Shown here: one piece after another, positions 1 to 10,055 of the stretch | How the letters are laid out: the number at the start of each line of letters is the position of its first letter | How positions within the stretch are numbered: the stretch's first letter is position 1 | Assembly (NCBI GenBank): GCA_001632435.1 | Contig: KV424195.1 | Coordinates: 1 to 17,928, forward strand | Length of the DNA: 17,928 nucleotides | Reading direction: 5' to 3' | Source of the DNA: Calocera cornea HHB12733 | Taxonomy: Eukaryota; Basidiomycota; Dacrymycetes; Dacrymycetales; Dacrymycetaceae | Notes under the pieces: model-generated | Database searches by the model: none | The model's input: only the letters and a program-made list of their open reading frames with translations | What the model was told of the DNA's origin: nothing | Made by a program: the position numbers and the translations under genes

Positions 1-249
1 CCCCCCCCCCGCCGGGGGATGCAGGTCCGTAGAGCCACACCCCAGCCGGATGGGACCGAAACCCAGGGAACCGACCAAAACAAATAAGTAGGAGCCCAGC
101 CTTTCGCATGCCGACACATGGCTGCTGCGGAGAGCCCACGTCAGGACCCCGGACCCCGGATCAGCCCACGCCCACGGCATCTCCATAAGCGGGTTGTTCC
201 TGCAACCTGTTCCGACGGCAGTGCTCGCCGAATTCAGATGTTCTGCAAG

Positions 250-690
250 CAGCCCCGATTAGGGATAGATGTGGTCCCCTCTATTCCTGTTCAGTCCTGG
301 ACGGTTCAGCTTTTCGAGACTATGTCGGTCCCCTCGGTCCCGTCCCACTTGCCAAGGTCCGGTCCCAGACCGGTTCAGAGCTGGTTTCAGGACCGGTCCG
401 GCAATGATTACATAACGAGTGAGCAAACCGTCTTGACAGACAATGTGGGCAACACTGCATGGACAGCTCTCAGACCTGTTTTCTGATGGACTCTGGCTTA
501 AGAAACGAGTCCTGCTGGTGATCCCAGCAACATCGGCGAGCAAGATTCAATACCTCACCTACAGCTCAACACTGCCCTACCACGTGCCTACAGGGTTTCT
601 TATACAGTTCTCCACGTGATTGCCGGACAGGTTCAGGACTACATAGTCCGGTCCGGTCCGGTCCTGAGCAGTTCAAGATTCGCTAACAAC
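250..690. repeat. GGTCCGG-rich dispersed repeat, copy 1
   Basis: The stretch is dense in GGTCCGG, GGTTCAG and CAGGACCGG words, for example near 290-400 and again at 640-685. Near 645-680 three CGGTCC-type units are followed by CCTGAGCAGTTC. The same order of words, three or four CGGTCCGGTTC-type units and then GTCCTGAACTGTTC, occurs in the same orientation at about 5827-5865. This looks like a small non-autonomous dispersed element. I see no coding capacity, clear terminal repeats or target-site duplication, and the boundaries are approximate. Confidence 0.45.
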
Positions 691-762
691 AATGACGGTC
701 TTCAAAGTGGAAAGAGCTCTTGCTAACCCTCACCAAGTCACACTCACCCTCTGCAGCCTTTA

Positions 763-796
763 CTTCGCGACCGCCCTGCCTTCGCGACCGCCCTGC
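763..796. repeat. Exact 17-bp tandem duplication
   Basis: The unit CTTCGCGACCGCCCTGC occupies 763-779 and is repeated with no change and no spacer at 780-796. Identity of the two copies suggests a recent slippage or local duplication event. It lies in the gene-poor left flank and I see no functional context. Confidence 0.9.
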
Positions 797-2957
797 ATGA
801 TGTCGACTAACCACGTCCTTCTGTCTGCCGCCAACTCCGTCCACGGCTCTCTCCCGGCCGACAACCGGTCCTTCCCCCTAGCCCACCGAGGGTGCACCAC
901 CATCAGCCCATTGAGGCCCTGGACGTTCCCGAAACCCTACTATGGCAGCATCGCCCGTTCAGGGCCGGTCGAAGTCTGCGCGTGTCATCGACTAGTCACA
1001 ATTCGACAATTTGTTCCGAGCTGGGTGAGATAGGCGCACCTCTTTCCGCTGGGAGTCGCACGTCTTCCTCCCGTCACTGGACGCTCTCTCCTATCCAATA
1101 GGGGGGGGGTCATGTACCCTCCTCCCATCTCATTGCATTCCACTTGACTGCCGGCGGTTTAGACTCCATGTGTAAACGTCTTACTATCTTAGTGCGACAG
1201 CACATCGGCACTCGTCACCAATCAGCCTCTCCCCAGGACGGTGTAATTTGTCCTTCCAGAGGCCCTTCCAAACGGTGTCCGTGCCGGTTCCAGGTAGTCT
1301 CACTCTCACGCCCTTGCGGTGCGGTCAGAGTCTCGGACATGGGGGTGGCGGGTGCTGCTCGGGATTGAACAGGCAGGGGGCCTTCGCTATGACACTCACA
1401 ATATGCCGCGCGGAATATGGTGAAGAACGCCCGAATAAATGTATGCTGACACGTGTCATCGCTATCCAGGACGGATTACCGTATTTGCCAACAATACAAA
1501 GTGAATGTGATCATGCTCGCCGCTGGCCCAAAAGGCTGGCATGCCGGTTCGGATATGACCCGTTCAGGGTGTGTCACCTCTGCCATCATGTCTCAGGGAT
1601 TGCCTTCGTCGTCTAGTATTAACCCCACCAGCAGACCACCAGCAGATAGCAACAGTGATCATTATAAGTTTGAGCGTCAAGCCCTGACTGGAGGGTGTTC
1701 TTGTGCAGATCCCAGTTTGAAAGGAAGAATTGGAGTTGCAGAACGGGGATGCGAGGAGGAGGGAACATGCCATATGTAAGCAGAAAACAACAAAAAGTAT
1801 TGTAGCAATCCGCGGATCAGGAGGGCCCTCTGGCAAGGGCGATGATCTTCCAAGCCATCATGTCAAGCTAGATTTGGGTCTAAACTAGTATAAGCTGCTA
1901 AGAATAGTAAAGCGGACGGCCACCACGTGTTGGAGCCACGTCGTGTATCAACCGCGCTCTAGCTTTTGGGGTGCGAAGCGGGCATCGTGGCATTCACCCG
2001 TGTAAGAGAAGGCTTTCTGGCTGATAAATCTATACACGACCACGGTTGTCAACTGGTCGGTCCCCGGGACACGTGCATATCCTGCTATGCGTATCTTGGG
2101 ACGGAGTGACGAGTACCATGGTCTCTCACTGCCATATGCAATCCGTACACCTCGCCCACTCCCAATGGATATTCCAAAACATCTGTCCCATTCGACGTCC
2201 CATCGATGTACGTATTCGACTCGTCTACATGCCTCTTTGTTGTCTTGAACGAGCACTCACGAAAGCTGACGTGAACAACTCGGACCAGCGAGCACCTGTC
2301 AGTATGAAGTTCTTGCCTCCGTCCTATTCAGCCCGCATGTACAGTAAGTTAGCCATAGACACAGAAAACAAGGTGCTCTGGGTATGCGTTGAGCAGCTGT
2401 CGTCGCTACACGAAAAAAAGACACTTTCACATAGGCGCCCCACATGTTGGGACGTTACCTCGGGCCACCGTATCGTATGAACTCTACCCGTGTCTTGAAC
2501 TCGTACCGTCGAGCATCGACACTTTCTGCGAGCAACGGTGAGCCTGGTGGCGTTACACTGAACGGCTTCAACTCCGTGTTGTCCGAGCTTCACGCGGAGC
2601 GCCGTTGAGGCACGTACCCTGGCGGCCGCAATACTGTACAGAGTCGTCCCTCATCCCCCGCAGGCATTGCCCCGACTTGTTTTCCCCCACGCTCACTGCT
2701 CCCGCCTGTCTGCTCGAAAGGGAAGCCTCCACACAGTGGACTACACCAGGGCCAGAGAAACGTTCTGAAAATCAGCATGCCATCGGCTGATAATCATTCA
2801 GTCAGTCATAAAGATACTGACTGAGTTCTATGTATGCTACAAGCGGCTCAGGCTGTCTTGAAGAGTACTTAGCTTGGGTCCACTGCCTTCATTGTCCGCG
2901 TCCAAAGGTCCCCTTGTTCGGCCTCGGGACCTTCGCACACTTCTCTGCTCCGTACCG

Positions 2958-3075
2958 CCACCCATCTCCGTCACCTCCCTCCTACTCTCCCTGCCCTTTC
3001 CACCTCACGTCTCTTCCTCTTCCCCCACGCTACTCTCCCTCGTCGCCTTGCTCTTCGCCGTCGCCCTGCTCTGCC
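2958..3075 (+). promoter_or_regulatory. CT-rich tract upstream of the F-box gene
   Basis: More than 100 bases are strongly pyrimidine-rich on the plus strand, with repeated CTCC, TCTTCC and CCCTG words. Such tracts are common in fungal promoters and near transcription starts. It ends about 440 bases before the first possible ATG of the F-box gene, so it could belong to that promoter. Simple composition bias, or a decayed repeat, would look the same. Confidence 0.25.
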
Positions 3076-3512
3076 GTGTCACCCTGCATGCCATTGTAAG
3101 TCTCCCTTTCCACCCTCATTGCTGTAAGAACTCATCCTCCTTGCCCTGCTGGCCAGCGCGTCGTCCCACTTGCACACAGTGCTTGCTCCCTTTGCTTTTT
3201 CCCTTGCTGCTTACGGCAGGGACGCCTCCTGCTGCGCCGCAGATGACGTTTAGGCGCATACATGCACCTACTGGGAACCTCCCCTCGACAACAAGCCGGC
3301 CTCTTCCATACTGTTGTAAAGTAGTACAAACCGGAACAACATACATTTCTTCAGTTACTGAAGTGCACCAAGTGCTGCACGTGCATCGGGTTCTTGTCCT
3401 CAAGATCGGCTTTGCTTAAGAAGGCAAGCCGGGAGCAATTAGCCACCTTTTCCGCTCCTCGTGATAAGTAGTTCTCCGCGACTCCGGTCCGGACCTGTTC
3501 CCTCTCCCCACG

Positions 3513-5753
3513 ATGCTTGAGCACGACCACCACCAGCGACCAAGCACTGTTGGTGATTCCACAAGACTCAACTGTCGTCTACTCCTAGATCAGGACGAGA
3601 ACCTTCGCATGGGCTCGAAAAACCCGATGGACCGTCTTGCTCTGGCTCCAACACACAGTATGGAGCAAACATGGAGGATCCCCGAGCTCCTCGGCATGAT
3701 ATGCGATCGCATGACCCCTGACACGCTCCGCAGCGTCGCACTCACCCATAAATACGCTTCGGGCATTGCAGAGCGTTCGCTGTGGGCCCGGATACGGCGG
3801 AAGGGACTCGGGGCGCTGATTGCCTTGGCTGACCCGAGCGGCCATTATTCTTCTTCGGTGAGTGTCGCTTCCTGTTCCCGTCACACGCCCCCTCGCGTTC
3901 TCTTTCGCTTCCCATCCCTGTAGAAGCCGTCAGTAGAACTGATTGGTGATCACTAGACCGCGCTTCAACGTCGGCGCCGGAAGCGCTTCGATGAGTTGTC
4001 CGCCTGCGTCCGGGAGATCGAGCTGGAACCCACGAGTGAAGACTCCGAAATGCTCTGGATGGACGATCTCCGACTTCTAGCGGGAAGAAACAGTGCTGTG
4101 CCGCTGAGGCCGCTATTTCCGAACCTCTCACGACTGTCTGTTGTCGCTCAATTCATCGTCGACCTGGAGCTGACGAAACTACTTGGTCACGCGACGCTTG
4201 AGCGTCTACAGTTGCTAGTCGACTCCATCGGGAGTGATGAAGACACGGACAATGAGGGAGAAGGCAACGCACCGCTACTTAGACACGTGGTCCTGGCCCT
4301 TCTTCGCTGGGTCGGCAAATCCCTTCCCTCCCTGACCAGCCTTCGCTTGGACATTCCTCATTTTGAGACGGCTGTTCTGCGCACAAACGGTGACTTCTTG
4401 CATCCTTCCCGAACAAACAGCCTTGTCGAGTTTATTGCGTTTGGAAACTTTCTGAGCCCCAGCTGCGTCGGCCGACTGTGCAACGCGCCTTTGCTCGAGA
4501 AGCTTGTCATCATCCGGCACCCTGTCTCTGATCAAGCGACCGACGAGAGACAGACCGTGTCTATCGTTCCCCCGCTCCCTCTTTCGTGGCCATCCTTTGG
4601 CCGTCTGACGTACCTTGGCCTTGACCAAGTCACGCAAGATACAATTCTTTTCCTGCGCCGCGTAACGGGCCCACTGGAGACCGTGCGGCTTTACTTCACG
4701 CAGGGAGAGTACCTGACGGGAGCGGACCTGAGCGCGGTGGCCGGTGCACTCTCAGCATTTTCAGACACTTTGTCCACTGTGCGCCTCGCCTTCCTTCCCG
4801 CTCAAGACTCACCCGCTCAGAAAGCCCCCGGGTGGTGGAATCTGAAAGCCTTGTCCCGGTGCAAGAACATGCAGTGTCTCTCCGTCCGGGTTGGCGCCCC
4901 CTGCGGCGACATGTGCTCAAGCTTCCGGCTTGAAGACGCTGACCTGATTCAAATGGGCCAAGCATGGGGCAATCTCGAGTCCTTGGCCATAGTCTGGACG
5001 AGATGGCGTCACGGTTCTTTTCACCCGTCAATCGCCTCTACACACTGTGGCGCCACCGTCCACGGCCTCGTCGAGCTCCTGCGACATTGCCCTCAGCTGG
5101 CTACAATATGCCTGTCCTCCCTATCCCTCCAATCAGAAGCCACCCCTCGTGGCACTCTACTCGAAGTGGGCAAACCGGTTGTCCAGAAGGCCCACGTATT
5201 TCTGTACTCCCTTGAATGTCCGACGGCCGAGACACTGGAGCATGTGGGGGCCTGGCTCGGCCAAACGGCTCCCCAAGCCGAGTTTCACTCCCGTTTGCCA
5301 CAGTCTCATTCAAATGCAGAGAAAGCCAAGAGGCGTGCCGCCACAGAGCTGGAAGGTCAGCTACGCCATCTCAATCTTGTGATCTGGAGGGCGGTTCGGA
5401 CAGCCAATGCCTTGTGCGACCACGATGAGACGGCGGAAACTTGCGCACGCGACCCCCTCTCTGCGGGCCTCTGTATCACGGAGAAACCAGGCGCTCAGGA
5501 CGGACGTGTCACTCTCTCGACGACCTCTTTCAAGTCTTCTCCCGATCTGTCTCTGCTGAACCAGTGTACTACAGCCAAGCTGGACGACTCTGGAGAGGGC
5601 ATCGTGCACCGACTCAGTAGTACGCCTCCACTTCCGTACGAGCGAGGAGAGCGTCCCCCCCCACACCCTTGCGCTTCTCTCCCCGACTACGAGGAGCTCG
5701 CCGATTTGGGACCTGACCCTTCCGTGTACCCATTCACCGGGCGCCCTCTCTAG
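3513..5753 (+). CDS. F-box protein with leucine-rich C-terminal region
   Basis: Predicted 713-residue protein in two exons, 3513-3857 and 3957-5753. The 99-base intron (3858-3956) has a GTGAGT donor, a CTGAT-like branch site and a CTAG acceptor; both junctions are phase 0 and the long frame continues exactly after splicing. Near residues 50-95 is an F-box: MEQTWRIPELLGMI, then TLRSVALTHKYASGIAERSLWARI. This matches the 'IPELL...LWxxI' form of basidiomycete F-box proteins. After it come a basic RRRRKR segment and many leucine-rich stretches such as LFPNLSRLSV and LTSLRLDI, which suggest an irregular leucine-rich-repeat solenoid. The tail, about the last 150 residues, is hydrophilic and proline-rich. 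By family, such proteins bind Skp1 in SCF ubiquitin ligases and present substrates; the substrate here is unknown. The true start could instead be the ATG at 3609 or 3660, the last directly before the F-box. Confidence 0.8.
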
Positions 5754-5819
5754 CTACGGCCCTGCTTGTGCCGGCTCGGGGGCTACGTGGGGTGTCCGCC
5801 GCAGTGGCAGTGACCTAGG

Positions 5820-5965
5820 GATGGCATCGGTCCGGTTCGGTCCGGTTCAGTCCTGAACTGTTCGGCGTTTTAGAGGCAACCCGGTCTTCGGCCCTTCGGC
5901 CCTTCACTGATTTGGTCCCAGTTGAGTCCAGTATGTTACCAGTCCAGGACTGGTCCTTCCCTCAG
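5820..5965. repeat. GGTCCGG-rich dispersed repeat, copy 2
   Basis: Seventy bases after the F-box stop codon, the sequence has four alternating CGGTCCGGTTC-type units, then CAGTCCTGAACTGTTC near 5848-5865, TTCGGCCC repeated in tandem near 5886-5905, and AGTCCAGGACTGGTCC near 5940-5955. The unit order and orientation match about 645-680 in the left flank. It has no coding capacity. I infer a short dispersed element or a decayed LTR fragment; boundaries are approximate. Confidence 0.45.
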
Positions 5966-5969
5966 TGTG

Positions 5970-7170
5970 GTCGGGCATCACTTTAATCGCATATCTCCTC
6001 TGAATTCCCCGCAATCATGATGCAGTGTCTTCCTTCTGTCACCGGAAGCACTCCCTGTGCATTGAGACGTACGGCGCCCATGGAATTAAGGTTCGCACCG
6101 CTGACCCGGCTTCCGCCCATCTCGGCACCACTCCTTTGTGTGTTACATCTCACCTCTGAGCTGCAATCCTCTCTAGGGGAGAAGAAAGCGGGAGACAGAC
6201 TCAAAAGGCGGGAAGCGGAGCCAGGGAGAGCAAGTACCGCTCGGCCCCGCCCCACAAGCCTGCTGTGCGCGTCGGTGAACCACGATCCCGGGGGCAAATA
6301 AGGGACAGACGGTGAAGAGCACAGAGCTGCAGACGGAGACAGGAACCGGTCACAGACTGGTGGTATCTTCGCTCTTGGGGCAATGGAGAACAGGTGGAGA
6401 AAGGAGAGTGGGCACGTGGGCGTGAGATTACAGGCTCTGTGGGCCCCTCTTCTTTCCACACGTCATGCGCTTGCAAGAGAGGGCCCACATGAAATGGTGC
6501 TCTTGACAGGCTCGATCATGCTCAGGGACCCGGCTCCTCCTGGGGCGTCACAGTGACAGATCCGTGTGCGAACTGCGTCAGTGATCACTGGACAAAGTCT
6601 TTACCCAACCACATAGGAAGAGTACCGACGGAGTGCATAGTGTGTCTCGACAGTTGAATTCTAGTATTACACGACAACACTTGCACGTGTTCAGTTGTGT
6701 CGGCGATCGCCGATGGGGAACAAACACCATAGTATGAATGGCGCTTAAACCCCGTCGATCCCATAGGAGCATAAGCATGGGTCGACTGGAACGCTCGTGT
6801 TCGATGCCATGTTTCATGGCCCCGGCCACCGTCTATCCTTCTGGGCTGCGGACAGCACATCTTGCTTGGGAACGGCTGATCTGCAGCCTGCTTCGGCATT
6901 CCGATTGTTGACGTTGAAGCGATCCCCTTCCCTCCCATCAGCTCATCCGCACGAAGCGACGGGAGGGGGGGGGGTATCCGCACAGCAGTAAAGAATAACC
7001 GTGGACGCGATCTGGAAGAGGGGACAAAGCAGACAGCAGTGCCGCCCCGTCGGCACTGGACTCGTTCCAGTCAGCCGAGTTCGTAGTACCGTTCAGAGTC
7101 ATCATTCTTACCATCGCGCCGGTGTGTGTGCTCCACGATGCGGCTGTGCGAACACTGGCTTCACTGCTTA
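5970..7170. other. Convergent intergenic region without a recognisable gene
   Basis: This region lies between the 3' ends of the F-box gene (plus) and the bZIP gene (minus). Frames of 80-160 codons exist on the minus strand (5983-6459 and 6585-6983), but they overlap other open frames, have no recognisable domain, and lack the pyrimidine-ending codon bias of the real genes. I regard them as chance frames. The 3' untranslated ends of the two flanking genes probably extend in from either side. Confidence 0.4.
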
Positions 7171-7177
7171 GCCGCCG

Positions 7178-7194
7178 CGGTACCCGCAGTACCG
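7178..7194. repeat. Short inverted repeat next to the palindrome array
   Basis: CGGTAC (7178-7183) and GTACCG (7189-7194) form a perfect 6-bp stem around the 5-base loop CCGCA. It lies 20 bases left of the first palindrome of the 7198-7460 array, and may be a degenerate further member or a chance hairpin. Confidence 0.45.
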
Positions 7195-7197
7195 GCC

Positions 7198-7460
7198 CTT
7201 CATGCCGGGGCAGTCGTTTCCCCAGGGGAAACGAGGCACGTATTACGTGATCTGGGATGGGATACTTACACAAGGTGGCAGTGCGAAGAGCGCGTTTCCT
7301 TCTTTGCTTCCATGCCCGCAGTGCCATGCCGGGGGCAGTCGTTTCCCCGGGGAAACGAGGGACGTATTACGTGATCTGGATGGGGCCCGTTTCCTTCTTT
7401 GCTTCCGTGCCGGTGTCATGCCGGGGCAGTCGGTTCCCCGGGGAACCGAGCGACGTACTG
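7198..7460. repeat. Three-copy direct repeat, each copy centred on a GC-rich palindrome
   Basis: Each unit begins ATGCCGGGGCAG (one extra G in copy 2) and runs straight into a palindrome. Copy 1 (7214-7234) has arms TCGTTTCCCC and GGGGAAACGA around a single A. Copy 2 (7339-7358) is the perfect 20-bp palindrome TCGTTTCCCCGGGGAAACGA. Copy 3 (7430-7449) is TCGGTTCCCCGGGGAACCGA, also perfect: the T-to-G change in the left arm is matched by A-to-C in the right arm. Copies 1 and 2 are followed by ACGTATTACGTGATCTGG (7238-7255 and 7362-7379) and then by TTTCCTTCTTTGCTTCC (7294-7310 and 7390-7406). Spacing between palindromes is 125 and then 91 bases. It lies between two convergent genes and is not coding. 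It could be a protein-binding array, an RNA hairpin series or part of an unknown mobile element. Confidence 0.9.
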
Positions 7461-7805
7461 TATTCCCATGAATTGATGATTCCAGGCGCATCCCCCCGTG
7501 AGTTACGGTACAGTACTAATATATCCCCTCCTTGCCCGCGTCGCGAAGGCGACGGCACCATCACGTGTCTCCGGGTACGTCTGTACTAAGTATTGTACTT
7601 GATATAGATTGCTGAGATGAGAAACAGTGAAGACGGGACGTCAGAGAGAAATGGAGGGAGGGCGGGGGCGGGGAGGGAATACAACACATAGCTCTGTAAG
7701 TACCCGGGCATTTGCAATGAGGCTGCTGAGGCACACTTCAGGCGCTCAACACTGACTAGTAGTGCAATCCGCAGGCTGACATTTGCCTTTCAGTGACTTC
7801 CGCCT

Positions 7806-9522
7806 TTACTGTCCCCCGGCCACTGGACAGCGGTGGGCGCCAAGGTGGGCGATGCGTTTCTGCAGCTGGTCAACCGTTGCTTCCCAACCCTCCCGCTCCA
7901 CCTCATGTGCAGCGCGTGTCTGCTCCAGCGTCCTTTTCAGTCGCGCAATCTCTTTGTCAGATGCCTCTTTCTCGTCTCGTTTCTTTTCCCGACTCCTCCG
8001 CTGAGAGAGGGTATTATTCAACCGCTTTACCTCTGCCCTCCTTACCGCCTCCTCCGCCACCGCAATGACCCCCGCAGTGACTTCGTCGCGGTCATCTTCG
8101 TCCGATGCGCCTCTGCTGCTATGGCCGTCCATGGGCAGCGAAGTTGGGGTCACCCAACCCCTTCCTGTAACGCGCTCGTCCTTCACCTTCTTCCGCCGTG
8201 GCTCCTCAAGCCCATCTTGATGTACCTCCGGATTGGTCCTGCCCCGCCGACGGGAGGGGATGTGTGAGTGATGTACCGGCCGATCTTCCCCGGTGTGCTG
8301 AGGAAGAATGGGGTTCCCCTCCAGGTAGCGTTGCACTTGGGCACGTAGCGTAGGATCCAGACGGTCGAGTACGCTCGCCTGCACCGGCTTCTTTGAGGTA
8401 CGGGAGTCTCGCACATATTGTCGCGGCCTAATGGGCGCATCCAGTGGAACAAGATTCTGCGTGCGGACCTGAGTCGTCAGCGAGGCGCGTTCGTCGCCTG
8501 CGGTGGACAGCGTCACGGGCGGGGAGTCGGAGTGTAGCGGCGAGCGTTGCTCGGCCGAACGGCTGAAGGGGACCGTCAGAGAGAGAGACGAAGAGTCCGA
8601 GGGACCGGGACTATGGCCTATCCCCGTCGGGGGTGAACCCAGGAAGGACAACAGAGGGTCGTGGCGCCCATGTGATACAAGCTTGGCGCTCGTGTCCGAT
8701 GCCCTCGTAAATCCGGTAGCGTGCCTTGCCCTTGCATTTCGAGTGGACATTTCGTGGGTGGGTGCGCGAGCCCCGGAGGAGGCAGGACTGGGTAAGTGGG
8801 GAGAGTGCATGTCTCGTGCGTTGCTCCCCCGGAGTTCTGAGAGCGTTTTCTGTTGTCGTTGCGGAGATGTGGATTGAGGCGGTGCGACGCGAGTGAAGTC
8901 GCATGTCTCCTCTTCTTCACGCTTGACAAGCCCTCCTGTGTCCGGCCTTGCCATCTCTTCTGTCTCATATTTCACTATAGGGTCGGGTACCCCGTCAAGT
9001 GGTCTCGAAGGGATCGCGTGGGTGCGAGCTCCCTGCGTCAAAAAAGAAAGCTGAGCAACTGAGCATGAGGAGCCCATAGAGCAAAGTAACGTACCTGAAC
9101 AGCAGTGCCGTCCTCAGCCCAGTCTGAAGATCCGCCTCCCTCTATGGGCTGAAGGGTGGTTGTCTGGGTGGGGCTGGTAGAACGAGCAGTTGCGAATGAG
9201 TGCGAGACCTCCTCTAACGGGAGCATCGCAGACAGCGCCGAGGATGGTTTGAGAGAAGCAACCACTGTTGCTCTGAGAGAGGAACGGGGCGGAACTCCAG
9301 GAGCAGTCCCGTCAGTGTGTCGCACAGCAGTGTGCGGTGTATGGATAACGCTTGAATGTTTGTGTCCTCCCCGCCTCAAGGTCAGGTAAGCTTCGAAGAC
9401 AGAAAACATAACGATGCCTGGACCCACTTCGACTTCATCTCTGGCCCATCAGTCTGCGGCGTGCTAACAGCCGCCTCCGCTGGAGTGTACTTATTGTGCA
9501 CGTATCTGTCCGTTCCCTCCAT
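7806..9522 (-). CDS. Gcn4/Cpc1-type bZIP transcription factor
   Basis: Predicted 504-residue nuclear regulator in three exons: 9522-9413, 9272-9095 and 9032-7806. Intron 9412-9273 has a weak GTTATG donor but a CTGAC branch site and a CTCTCAG acceptor, and its phases match. Intron 9094-9033 has a GTACGT donor and a T-rich acceptor ending GACGCAG, phase 0. The total length is an exact multiple of three. Residues about 293-310 contain PLDAPIRPRQYV and then SRTSKKP, a box I know from basidiomycete Gcn4 homologues. PRRKKVK near 374 looks like a nuclear localisation signal. The basic region near 427-449 reads KRLNNTLSQRRSREKK, close to the Gcn4 N-T-x-x-x-RRSR pattern. The following coiled coil reaches about residue 494, with His and Trp at two core positions. 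Family role: activation of amino-acid biosynthesis genes under starvation. The start is less certain; ATGs at 9409 and 9226 would give shorter forms. Confidence 0.8.
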
Positions 9523-9656
9523 GAGCCGTCAGCGGTGGGGTGGTAGAGAACCAAGAGGATGCGCCCTCACGCCCTCGAAAGACGCGACACAGGGTCGACT
9601 CTACCGGGGCGTAGCGCAGCAAGAGGCGGTCCAAGGGACCCTGGGCCCGCGCGTAT

Positions 9657-9680
9657 CTAGCGGTCGGTGACTGTGGCCAT
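9657..9680 (-). promoter_or_regulatory. Short upstream ORF ahead of the bZIP gene
   Basis: On the minus strand, ATG at 9680 opens the 7-codon frame MATVTDR followed by TAG. It has a favourable start context, G at -3 and G at +4. It ends 134 bases before the proposed bZIP start at 9522. GCN4 and its homologues are controlled translationally by short upstream ORFs, so a small strong-context ORF here is expected if the transcript begins further upstream. A second small frame, MGQR at 9449-9435, would act the same way only if translation starts at 9409 or 9226. Whether the transcript includes these positions cannot be seen from sequence. Confidence 0.4.
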
Positions 9681-10055
9681 CACCGAGAGCGTCTCACGAC
9701 GCGAGAAGGCCGTGAACGGGAGCAGAAAGACAGCCGCCGCAAATTGCCAACACCCTCGGCCCCCCTCCCCCCCTCCTGACGCGAGGGCGTGAAAAGGCAT
9801 GGAGTGAAACGCTGGATCGCGGCACAATGTCCTAAGCGGTATCACCCTGCCCAGGCCCACAGGTTTTCGGTAGCCACTGAATCCCCGGTGCGGGGACCTT
9901 TTGCTTTTCGCAGGAAGAAGACGTAGGACATTTTCCCTCAACTCGTACGGCCAGCATCCCTCTACAGTACATATAGGCATCGGTATGACTTCACCACAGA
10001 TGGGTCTGTCCTGGTGCCAGCACCGCTATAAAACCAGGAAGTTGGAACATCGTTC
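9681..10055. other. Presumed promoter of the bZIP gene and 3' end of its neighbour
   Basis: This stretch separates the bZIP gene from the next minus-strand gene, which lies upstream in the same orientation. It should hold the bZIP promoter and leader and the 3' untranslated end of the neighbour. A C-rich run lies at about 9760-9776. A TATAAAA word at 10027-10033 is on the plus strand, where no gene follows, so I do not call it a promoter. I see no gene here. Confidence 0.4.

Larger units (their letters stand above)
1..3512. other. Gene-poor left flank
   Basis: I see no convincing gene here. Open frames are short, lie on both strands, use codons unlike the genes to the right (many AGA, ATA and GCA codons) and match no family I know. 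The longest are about 2046-2480 on the plus strand, 1948-2256 on the minus strand and 2874-3419 on the plus strand; the last simply reads through a CT-rich tract. The stretch starts with a C run and has a G run near 1100. It contains a GGTCCGG-rich repeat (about 250-690) and a 17-bp tandem duplication, which fits decayed repeat-derived DNA. The last few hundred bases should contain the promoter of the F-box gene. Confidence 0.5.

Noticed and set aside
1948..2256. Minus-strand frame of 102 codons with a protein-like appearance (segments such as RPWYSSLRPKIRIAGYARV)
   Set aside because: Codon use (AGA, ATA, GCA) is unlike the real genes, the start is not ATG, it overlaps an equally long plus-strand frame, and no domain or splice partner is visible.
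2874..3419. Plus-strand frame of 181 codons with leucine-rich, membrane-like sequence
   Set aside because: The hydrophobic residues come from reading a CT-rich tract; there is a second overlapping frame of the same kind and no recognisable protein.
5983..6459. Minus-strand frame of 158 codons
   Set aside because: Low-complexity composition, overlapped by open frames on both strands, no domain, and no codon bias.
7126..7589. Several overlapping frames on both strands across the palindrome array
   Set aside because: Repeats without stop codons give similar peptides in every copy and frame; the symmetry is at the DNA level.
10027..10033. TATAAAA word as a possible promoter
   Set aside because: It is on the plus strand and no plus-strand gene follows within 2 kb.
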